Positions 1 through 5,219 of a DNA stretch of 5,613 bases are shown here, in pieces. The position numbers and the translations under genes are program-made. The notes beneath the pieces were generated by a model. It did not search any database. It was not told the origin of the DNA and worked only from the letters and a program-made list of their open reading frames with translations. Each line of letters opens with the position of its first letter. Position 1 is the first letter of the stretch. The stretch covers positions 1 to 5,613 of the forward strand of contig JAUUZB010000346.1 of NCBI GenBank assembly GCA_030590185.1, in the 5' to 3' direction. This DNA is from Deltaproteobacteria bacterium. Its GTDB lineage: Bacteria > Myxococcota > XYA12-FULL-58-9 > JAUUZB01.

Positions 1-483
1 GACCCCCGTCGGCTACTCATGGACTGGTCGCACGCCGCGCAGCTCGGGGGTAGGCGCCAAAACCACGTTCAACCGGCAACCAGCGGCGCATCGGCACGGG
101 CGACTCGCGAGAACCTGCTGGCTCGCCTACGCGACCTCGACACCTCTTATGCCATCGGCTCACACTTCGCCGCGGAGTTGCTCGGCGTAGCGCGGTCAAA
201 CGTCCGCACTACCTGGTTGTATGTCGACCAGCCCTTTGGGGAGGTAATGGCACGCCTGGATCTGGCACCCGCCGATGGTCCGGGGAGCGGGCTCACCCTG
301 GTGAGGCCGCCTGCTGCCGCCTCCACCTTCGAGCCTGTGGTGATGGTCAACGGCCTTCGGGTGGTCGACGTGATCCAGTGCTACCTCGATGTCAGTGGCT
401 CCGCCGCCCGTGGAGCCGAGCAGGCTGAACACATCTTCGAGCGTGTACTGGCTGCGCATTTTGAGGCTCTCGGATGGTGTTGA
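1..483 (+). CDS. AbiEi-like antitoxin / transcriptional regulator, C-terminal part (5' end outside window)
   Basis: The frame is open from the first base, so the gene almost certainly begins upstream. The first ATG, at 19, lies inside a stretch (PRRLLMDWSHAAQL) that fits the linker after the DNA-binding domain of this family. The visible part has the C-terminal signature of AbiEi-type regulators: YAIGSHFAAELLG, a TTWLYVD strand, a short helix followed by LAPADGPGSGLTLVRPP, and an NGLRVVDVIQCYLDVSGS segment ending in a helix rich in acidic residues and Ala. In AbiE-type systems this protein represses its own promoter through an N-terminal winged helix and neutralises the downstream nucleotidyltransferase. 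The winged helix is not visible here. The gene overlaps the next one by 10 bp, which implies translational coupling. Family assignment is by remembered motif resemblance; the antitoxin role is inferred from the neighbour. Confidence 0.72.
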   Translation, partial: DPRRLLMDWSHAAQLGGRRQNHVQPATSGASARATRENLLARLRDLDTSYAIGSHFAAELLGVARSNVRTTWLYVDQPFGEVMARLDLAPADGPGSGLTLVRPPAAASTFEPVVMVNGLRVVDVIQCYLDVSGSAARGAEQAEHIFERVLAAHFEALGWC

Positions 484-1319
484 TCAGCCCCTGGGCCGAC
501 GCGGAAATAGCAGCCGCTATCCGAGCACTCGAGCCCTACCTCGGAGACGTCGTGGTGATCGGAGGCTGCGCCAACGCTCTTTACCGCCACTTCGAAACTG
601 CCGCCACGGCGCCCACCCCGATCGGTACGTCCGATCTGGATCTCGCCTGTGCGCCACCCATCGCGGCAGCCGGGCGGAAATCGATCGCCACCCTCCTGCA
701 CGAGGCCGGATTCTACGCCGACGTCCATCCGGAACATCGGCCTCCGATCGTGAAGTTCCGTTCGTCCCGCGATCCAAACGTCGACATAGAATTGCTGTCG
801 CCCTTGCAGGGCAGCGCCAGCCGCCGCGACGGGTCCCCGAAGGTGACGGCGGAGGTTCAACCGGGAACCTCGGCACAACAGCTCCGCTACCTGGAGCTCC
901 TCTTGACTGAGCCCTTGGCAATCCCGGCCGCACGGGTGGCGGCTATTGGCATGCCTGAGTCGAGCGCCGCCATTCGCGTCCCCAACCCGGTATCGTACGT
1001 GATGCAGAAGATCCTGATCATGCGGGACCAAGGTCGCAGCAGCGCGGACATCGCCAAGGACTGCTACTACATCTATGAGGCAGCGGTGCTGTTCGGAAAT
1101 GCAGAACCCCTGTTGAAACAACGGTCGAAAGTTCTGCGCCAGACCTCGCCCAAGTGGCACGCGAGATTCATCGAGATGTTGACGCGGGAGTTCGATTCTC
1201 GGGACGCTCGAGGGCCGCTCGCCGTGGTACGGGTACGACGGGATTCAGGGATGGGCGACACACCTACCGAGGAGATGGCGTCACGAGCAGTGATGCGGAT
1301 GGCGGAGTGGATGGAATGA
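474..1319 (+). CDS. GSU2403-like nucleotidyltransferase, probable toxin of an AbiE-type (type IV-like) module
   Basis: This 281-residue protein has a polymerase-beta-like nucleotidyltransferase core. IGGCANALYRHF (about 29-40) is the Gly-rich first helix region and TSDLDL (52-57) supplies the paired metal-binding aspartates D54 and D56. NVDIELLSP (about 102-110) offers the third acidic residue, D104. The order then follows GSU2403-type proteins: AQQLRYLELLL (134-144), IRVPNPVSYVMQKILIM (about 167-183) and an AKDCYYIYEA helix (194-203). The ATG at 474 has a GAGG ribosome site at 463-466 with 7-nt spacing and overlaps the upstream stop, so the start is well supported. AbiEii and MenT toxins are fold relatives that transfer nucleotides to cellular targets such as tRNA. 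Whether this protein does the same is inference. The last 40 or so residues are Arg-rich and not recognised. A non-toxic nucleotidyltransferase function cannot be excluded. Confidence 0.75.
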   Translation: MVLISPWADAEIAAAIRALEPYLGDVVVIGGCANALYRHFETAATAPTPIGTSDLDLACAPPIAAAGRKSIATLLHEAGFYADVHPEHRPPIVKFRSSRDPNVDIELLSPLQGSASRRDGSPKVTAEVQPGTSAQQLRYLELLLTEPLAIPAARVAAIGMPESSAAIRVPNPVSYVMQKILIMRDQGRSSADIAKDCYYIYEAAVLFGNAEPLLKQRSKVLRQTSPKWHARFIEMLTREFDSRDARGPLAVVRVRRDSGMGDTPTEEMASRAVMRMAEWME

Positions 1320-1371
1320 TGGCAGCCAACCGGCAATAAAAGATTCATACTCCACGCCATGACCGGACGCA

Positions 1372-1407
1372 CTTCGAACCCGTAGGCCGGGAGTTCGAAT
1401 CCCTTCG
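1372..1407 (+). pseudogene. tRNA-Arg(UCG) fragment: anticodon loop to T-arm only; candidate attachment-site scar
   Basis: Bases 1372-1378 (CTTCGAA) read as an anticodon loop with UCG at 1374-1376. They are followed at exact tRNA spacing by a 5-nt 3' anticodon strand (1379-1383), a 5-nt variable loop AGGCC (1384-1388), GGGAG (1389-1393), the T-loop TTCGAAT (1394-1400) and CCCTT (1401-1405). The opposite strand translates as GFELPAYGFEVRP, close to the well-known spurious peptides (GFEPPTYGFEVRC-like) that arise antisense to tRNA-Arg genes. It is not a working tRNA: the 5' anticodon strand pairs at only three of five positions, the T-stem has an A-C mismatch at 52-62, and there is no D-arm, matching acceptor or CCA. 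A partial tRNA beside a toxin-antitoxin pair suggests an old integration site; that role is inference. Confidence 0.6.
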
Positions 1408-1437
1408 AGATTGACGACGGCGATGCCGCGAGATTGA
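1406..1437 (+). repeat. Paired 9-bp direct repeat CGAGATTGA upstream of the nitroreductase gene
   Basis: CGAGATTGA occurs at 1406-1414 and again at 1429-1437, a period of 23 bp. A small inverted repeat, CGGC-GAT-GCCG (1418-1428), lies between the copies. The second copy ends 8 bp before the GTG start at 1446. It could be a regulator binding site, an integrase arm-type site or chance. The match is exact, but nothing beyond it supports a function. Confidence 0.35.
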
Positions 1438-1445
1438 GATGAACC

Positions 1446-2336
1446 GTGCAGTTCACCCGACCCATCACCGATGTTCTCGAGATGCGCTCTTCCCGGCGCA
1501 CCTTCCGCCCTAAGCCCATCGAGACCGAGCGCCGACAGGTCCTGGAGCAATGGTTGGCGTCAGCCCCAACCGGGCCCTTTGGCTCGGTGTTTCGCCTGGA
1601 GCTCGTCGCCGCCACCGAGGATGACCGCGGCGCGCTCAGCGGTCTGGGAACCTACGGCTTCATTCGAGGCGCACCCGGGTTCATCGTCGGGGCGGTGACT
1701 CCCGGTGCACGCGATATGGAGGACTTTGGATATGTCATGGAAGAGGCGATCCTCCTCACCACTGACCTCGAGCTCGGCACCTGTTGGCTCGGGGGAACCT
1801 TCACCCGCAGCACCTTCGCCGAGAAGATCGCGCTGGCGGCCACCGAGACCATACCAGCCGTGGTCGCCATAGGACACGCCGCCACCAAGCGCGGTGCCGT
1901 CGAAAAGTTGATCCGCTGGGGGGCAAAGGCAAAGAAGCGCCGGCCCTGGGAACGGCTGTTCTTCACCGAGACGTTCGAGCGGTCCTTGAGCCGGGAGGCC
2001 GCCGGGGACTACGCCACGGTGTTGGACATGGTCCGCATCGGCCCGTCTGCTTCGAACCGACAGCCCTGGCGGATCGTGCGCGCGGCGGGCAGCCCCCGCT
2101 ACCACTTCTTTGTGCGCCGCACCCCGGGCTACGGCAGGGACTCGAAGCTGTTCGAGCTCGCCGATCTGCAGCGCATCGATATGGGCATCGCCATGTGTCA
2201 CTTCGCCCTGACGGCCACCGAGCTCGGCTTGCCCGGTGGCTGGAGCGACACCGAGCCGGACGTCGGCGCCTTGCCGGAACACATTGAATATATTGCAACG
2301 TGGGATGGCGAATGCGTTTGTACACCCCCCAGGTGA
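1446..2336 (+). CDS. TM1586-type nitroreductase family protein (FMN-dependent oxidoreductase)
   Basis: This 296-residue protein matches the order of the putative TM nitroreductase family (TM1586_NiRdase). It has an RSSRRTF flavin-phosphate motif near the N-terminus (14-20), a central LGLGTCWLGG-like motif (LELGTCWLGGTF, 108-119) and a second-half motif GPSASNRQPWRI (199-210). LQRIDMGIAMCHF (241-253) follows. The two halves look like a tandem nitroreductase fold in one chain. The family is expected to bind FMN and reduce small electrophiles with NAD(P)H; the true substrate is unknown. The start is GTG at 1446 with a weak GAGA site at 1436-1439; the nearby ATG at 1439 is in another frame. The family-like sequence ends at HIEYIATW (W286, 2301-2303). 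The remaining residues, DGECVCTPPR, are antisense to the methyltransferase remnant and look like an acquired tail. It appears monocistronic. Confidence 0.85.
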   Translation: MQFTRPITDVLEMRSSRRTFRPKPIETERRQVLEQWLASAPTGPFGSVFRLELVAATEDDRGALSGLGTYGFIRGAPGFIVGAVTPGARDMEDFGYVMEEAILLTTDLELGTCWLGGTFTRSTFAEKIALAATETIPAVVAIGHAATKRGAVEKLIRWGAKAKKRRPWERLFFTETFERSLSREAAGDYATVLDMVRIGPSASNRQPWRIVRAAGSPRYHFFVRRTPGYGRDSKLFELADLQRIDMGIAMCHFALTATELGLPGGWSDTEPDVGALPEHIEYIATWDGECVCTPPR

Positions 2337-2532
2337 TCAGCACGTGCGCGTCGCGCATCTCGACGGTTGGCGACCAGCGGCCACGCCCCACAGCATCATC
2401 ATGATGGCTTCTGGCACCGGGATGCCCTTCAAGCTGCGGCGGCGGCCGGCTTTGCGCTCGTGTGCCTTGCGCACCACGCTGACCATCACCAGCAACGCAA
2501 TCCAGATCCATCCAAAAAAAGTATTTGGCCAC
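2299..2532 (-). pseudogene. Decayed isoprenylcysteine carboxyl methyltransferase (ICMT)-like membrane protein
   Basis: Two coding-like pieces lie on the minus strand in different frames. The first (about 2520-2385) reads FFGWIWIALLVMVSVV, a membrane segment, then a basic RKAHERKAGRRRSLKG loop and IPVPEAIMMMLWGVAAG, with strongly GC-biased third positions. The second (about 2380-2299) reads VEMRDAHVLITWGVYKRIRHP, resembling the cofactor-binding signature of ICMT/PEMT-type methyltransferases (LVT-x-GVYR-x-RHP). A GTG at 2532-2530 gives MAKYFF and joins the first piece only if the seven-T run (2520-2514) is read as six. The usual central membrane helices and everything after RHP are absent, so it is an internally deleted, frameshifted and 3'-truncated relic. 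Intact relatives are about 200 residues, methylate C-terminal or lipid-like acceptors and sit in the membrane. The first piece alone also faintly resembles DUF1294. It is divergent from the gene that starts near 2608. Confidence 0.5.
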
Positions 2533-2538
2533 GGGCTG

Positions 2539-2545
2539 CCCTCCC
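2539..2545 (-). promoter_or_regulatory. Ribosome binding site of the ICMT-like relic
   Basis: Read on the minus strand, GGGAGGG (2545-2539) stands 6 nt before the GTG at 2532-2530. It is one of the strongest Shine-Dalgarno matches in the window. It fixes the ancestral start and argues that the damaged frame was once a real gene. Confidence 0.4.
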
Positions 2546-2607
2546 GATGAATTCTTTGACCGTACGAGGAATAGCACCTATCGCCTATGATAGAGTCCGG
2601 AACCGTC

Positions 2608-3636
2608 ATGGGAGACCTCAAAAGCTGGCACGGGCTCAAGCCGCAGTACTATCGCGTCAAGGAAGAGCTCCGTCCTGGCCTCTCGGTTGACTACGACGAG
2701 ACGCCGGCCAGCGGCGAGTTGATCTTCCGCTTTGCCGGCAAGGAGAAGCGCCACCCCATCGAGGTGAGCGAGCTTCTCCTCGGCCGCTACGCGGTCGAGA
2801 TCATACAAGACAGCTTCCTGGCCAGGTTGAACCAGTTCACCATCGCGGTGACGCCGAACCCCTGCGCCGACGAAGACTTCAGCGCGCTCAAGTCTATTTC
2901 GTCGGGCTCACCAAACTATTGTACGCCCTGGATGCCAAAGGAGGACGTTGGCCTGCGCATCGCCGCCCCGGCGCGGGTCGAGGCTGGTGCGGGGACGAAG
3001 GTGGTCGTGGCCATGCTGTGCCAGATCAAACACACCCCCGAGCTTCCGACCTTGCCCGAAAGCCCGACGCTCATCTTCATCAACAAAGATACGGGCGGAG
3101 TGCTCCGACGGACGGTCCTCGAAATCGACGCGGAACGCATCGCCAAACAGGGCAAGCGCCCTGGCAAAGGGAAGACCAAGCCCCGGCAGGAACTCGACAA
3201 GGGGACCAGTAGCGAGTTCTTCAACGTCGACGTGGGCTTCCTGTTGAAGCCAGGCACCTATGGGGTCGTCGCCGTTCTCGGTGTCTTCGAATCGAACCCG
3301 TTGACCATTACGGTAGGCGCAGAGGGGGAGACCTCCGTGCCCGAACCGATGCTCATCCCGATCACCGGAGACGCGGGGAACAACAAGCTCCACGCCGGTC
3401 CCTTCCAGATGGTGCTTCGGCACGAGCTCCAGGGCGACCTGGTGAAGTTCACGATCGGCACCAAACCGAAAGCAAAAGTGGATTTGTTGGACCGTACCTC
3501 CCTCGGACCGACTCCGGTGCGTTTCCACTTCGGCCATCGCGTCACCTTTCGGCTCACCGATCGCTCGCGAAAACTACGTCAGGTGGTGACCGTTGTCGTA
3601 GAGGACGAGGACGGCACCGGCGACGCGGCCGCCTAG
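2608..3636 (+). CDS. Hypothetical protein, beta-rich, cytoplasmic, family not recognised
   Basis: The protein has 342 residues from the ATG at 2608, or 349 from the ATG at 2587. The later start is preferred: CGGAA lies 5 nt before it, whereas the earlier one has its only GAGGA 16 nt away and is followed by the rare codon ATA. No signal peptide or membrane segment is visible. An N-terminal alpha/beta part contains GELIFRFAGKEKRHPIEVSELLLGR. A central strand-rich part begins VGLRIAAPARVEAGAGTKVVVAML and ends KPGTYGVVAVLGVFESNPLTITV. That last segment looks like the closing strands of an Ig-like beta sandwich. Between them lies a very basic loop, KQGKRPGKGKTKPRQELDKG. A third beta part (RFHFGHRVTFRLTDRSRKLR) precedes an acidic tail, VVVEDEDGTGDAAA. 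Coding bias is good throughout. It is divergent from the ICMT-like relic, and a TTGACC box at 2556-2561 is a possible -35. No function is proposed. Confidence 0.8.
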   Translation: MGDLKSWHGLKPQYYRVKEELRPGLSVDYDETPASGELIFRFAGKEKRHPIEVSELLLGRYAVEIIQDSFLARLNQFTIAVTPNPCADEDFSALKSISSGSPNYCTPWMPKEDVGLRIAAPARVEAGAGTKVVVAMLCQIKHTPELPTLPESPTLIFINKDTGGVLRRTVLEIDAERIAKQGKRPGKGKTKPRQELDKGTSSEFFNVDVGFLLKPGTYGVVAVLGVFESNPLTITVGAEGETSVPEPMLIPITGDAGNNKLHAGPFQMVLRHELQGDLVKFTIGTKPKAKVDLLDRTSLGPTPVRFHFGHRVTFRLTDRSRKLRQVVTVVVEDEDGTGDAAA

Positions 3637-3662
3637 GGCCCGTACGGGAGTGAGAGAGCGCC

Positions 3663-3679
3663 CGGTTGGTTAGCAACCG
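3663..3679. terminator. Small hairpin between convergent genes, possible bidirectional terminator
   Basis: CGGTTG (3663-3668) and CAACCG (3674-3679) form a perfect 6-bp stem around a 5-nt loop. They lie 27 bp after the stop of the upstream plus-strand gene and 4 bp after the end of the minus-strand cysteine-rich gene. There is no T-tract on either side, so intrinsic termination is doubtful. A compact palindrome, CCCGTACGGG, sits at 3639-3648. Position between two convergent stops is the main support. Confidence 0.3.
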
Positions 3680-3682
3680 ACG

Positions 3683-5095
3683 TCAATCGGGGGTGCATCC
3701 CGCGGTGGCGGTCCAGCAGACATTGCCCTCGATGACGAGGTCCCAGTATCCACAACAGGTGGCGGTCTCTGAAAAAGCCCGGACCTCGACGTACAGATCG
3801 CGCGAGTTATCGACGGCTGGAAAGTCGGACCAGCCCACGCACTTGCGCTCGATGGTTTCGCTTCCAGCGCAGTTGACGAGCTCGTCGCCGGTGCAGGAAT
3901 CCTGGTACACGTAGAAATCAAAATCAGCGCAGGCGTCCACGAACAGGGAGAAGCTCACCACTGGCCCCACGCCGCTGTTGTTGCACTCTATTGCGGGGAC
4001 CAGGATCCAGGCCTCGCCGAAACCAGCCGCGTACCGGACATCCGTGTCCTGGTCGGCACAGAGCGAGGTGACCGACTCAGAGGGGCAGCTCGGGTCGTCG
4101 TCGTAGAGCCACTCGCAACCGTTGCACCAGTCGAAGTCGCAATCCGTCCAGCCGGAGGTGCAGGAGGTCGGCGGCGGCGTGCAGGTATCGCCGCAGCACT
4201 GATCGCTGCCGGTACAGTTGGCGGCGCAGGTGTCGCCGCAGCCATCAGCCACCGAGCTCTCTAGACAGGCGGGACAGCTAGGCGCGCAACAGCTGTCGCC
4301 GTCGCAGACCGATGGGCTCGAACAGTTGGCGGCGCAGCTCCCGCCGCAGCCGTCGGAGACCGCGCTGGTCCGGCAGGCGGGACAACCAGGCGTGCAGCAG
4401 CTGCCGCCGGCGCAAATCTCCACCCCGTTGCACTCGCTGACGCAGGATCCCGCCGAGCAGACCAAACAATCACTGGCCGAGCAGGTTCCGCACGATCCCC
4501 CGCAATCATCGTCGCCGCACTGCCGGCCGGTGCAATTCGGCGTGCAGCTCGTGGCGCACTGATTGGCGCAGTCGGCACACGCGGTATCATTGGGGGTGTA
4601 CGCGCAGTCCCCGGTGTCGGGGCTGCACGTCCCGACCGGATCATACGTCCGGAAGATCGTGTCCGCTTCGACACACTCTGACTCCGGCGGGTCGTCGCAG
4701 CTCACCGGATCGCCCACACAGGCGCCATTCGCCGTACAACGGTCCGCCTCGGTGCAGAGATTGTCATCGCTACAGGTGACGGCCGCCTCATCGGCGCACT
4801 CGGAGTCCTGTTGGGTCGAGCAGACACCGTCAACGCACGACTGGTCACGCAGGGTGCAGTCGCTCTCGTCCGAGCACAACTGCACGCAGGTGCCCTCGCG
4901 ACAGGCTCCTCCCGCCGGGCACTCGGCGTCGACCGAGCAGCCGGTTTCCTCGCCTGAGCAACCCTGTGAGCCGAGGCCGGCGCCCACCAGGGCCACCGCC
5001 AGCAGCAGGTGGCCGCAGGCTGACACCCACAGCGGCGCCGTTGTCAGGCGGCTGGTGACCGGTGGTTCCGCCTCCCGGCTGGCCATGCTCGACAT
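3683..5095 (-). CDS. Exported cysteine-rich protein, probable surface lipoprotein
   Basis: The product is 470 residues with 66 cysteines. The N-terminus has a long n-region, a hydrophobic core HLLLAVALVGAGLG (about 29-42) and then SQGC, a weak lipobox with C46 as the candidate lipidated residue. After export come disulfide-type modules: CSVDAECPAGGACREGTC (53-70), CTEADRCTANGACVGDPVSC (114-133), CGDDDCGGSCGTC (193-205) and a duplicated 36-residue unit (228-299). The region from about 345 to 460 has far fewer cysteines and many strands (EAWILVPAIEC, SFSLFVDACADFDFYVYQDSC, RDLYVEVRAFSE), suggesting a C-terminal beta-sandwich binding domain. A TAG lies in frame four codons before the ATG at 5095, so no longer protein is possible. 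The ATG at 5086, with GGGGG 10 nt upstream, is an alternative start. Such proteins are common in Myxococcota-like genomes; a ligand or partner is not evident. It is convergent with the orphan gene and divergent from the RRM gene. Confidence 0.85.
   Translation of the reverse strand: MSSMASREAEPPVTSRLTTAPLWVSACGHLLLAVALVGAGLGSQGCSGEETGCSVDAECPAGGACREGTCVQLCSDESDCTLRDQSCVDGVCSTQQDSECADEAAVTCSDDNLCTEADRCTANGACVGDPVSCDDPPESECVEADTIFRTYDPVGTCSPDTGDCAYTPNDTACADCANQCATSCTPNCTGRQCGDDDCGGSCGTCSASDCLVCSAGSCVSECNGVEICAGGSCCTPGCPACRTSAVSDGCGGSCAANCSSPSVCDGDSCCAPSCPACLESSVADGCGDTCAANCTGSDQCCGDTCTPPPTSCTSGWTDCDFDWCNGCEWLYDDDPSCPSESVTSLCADQDTDVRYAAGFGEAWILVPAIECNNSGVGPVVSFSLFVDACADFDFYVYQDSCTGDELVNCAGSETIERKCVGWSDFPAVDNSRDLYVEVRAFSETATCCGYWDLVIEGNVCWTATAGCTPD
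4199..4414 (-). repeat. Tandem duplication of a 36-residue cysteine module (two 108-bp units)
   Basis: Inside the cysteine-rich gene, residues 228-263 and 264-299 align without gaps. Both share the pattern C-x-G-x-S-C-C-x-P-x-C-P-A-C-x-x-S-x-V-x-D-G-C-G-x-x-C-A-A-N-C. Each unit has nine cysteines at conserved positions. Residues 300-312 (CCGDTCTPPPTSC) may start a decayed third copy. Confidence 0.75.
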
Positions 5096-5219
5096 ACCCC
5101 CAACCTAGCACCTTCCCAGGGGCACTTGCAGGAGAAGAGGAGAAGCCCCCGAGAATCCGATCAAGCCCTTTTTTTCGCGACGCGGTTGTCATTCCGCGCG
5201 CTCTCCACTACACGGCGAA
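5096..5219. promoter_or_regulatory. Divergent intergenic region between the cysteine-rich gene and the RRM gene
   Basis: These 124 bp must hold the start signals for both flanking genes. Facing the RRM gene, TTGTCA (5186-5191) is a good -35 match and is followed 17 bp later by a poor -10, TACACG (5209-5214). If that promoter is real, the transcript would begin at or next to the ATG at 5220. A purine-rich stretch and a seven-T run (5169-5175) are also present. No convincing operator or RNA structure was seen. Confidence 0.3.

Noticed and set aside
381..1160. Long minus-strand open frame across the toxin-antitoxin pair
   Set aside because: It lies antisense to two genes with clear family motifs, and its translation has no recognisable domain. 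Long antisense frames are expected at this GC content.
1320..1420. Complete tRNA gene
   Set aside because: There is no D-arm, no matching 5' acceptor strand and no CCA, and the anticodon and T stems contain mismatches. Only a fragment is supported.
1560..2282. Long minus-strand frame opposite the nitroreductase
   Set aside because: It is antisense to strongly conserved flavin-binding motifs, and its protein is low-complexity and unlike any known family.
2337..2639. Intact small membrane protein (DUF1294-like) on the minus strand
   Set aside because: The reading needs a poor TTG start inside the divergent gene, and its C-terminal residues look non-coding while another frame carries the GVYKRIRHP motif. 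A frameshifted ICMT-like relic explains more.
2908..3537. Minus-strand frame of about 209 residues opposite the orphan gene
   Set aside because: The plus-strand frame has better codon bias and composition; the antisense product is His/Arg/Gly-rich shadow sequence.
4218..5108. Plus-strand frames opposite the cysteine-rich gene
   Set aside because: They are Gln/Ser/Pro-rich shadows of cysteine codons. The minus strand has a signal peptide and regular modules.
5161..5175. T-run as an intrinsic terminator
   Set aside because: No stable GC-rich hairpin precedes the seven T's, and the site lies in a divergent upstream region where a terminator is not expected.
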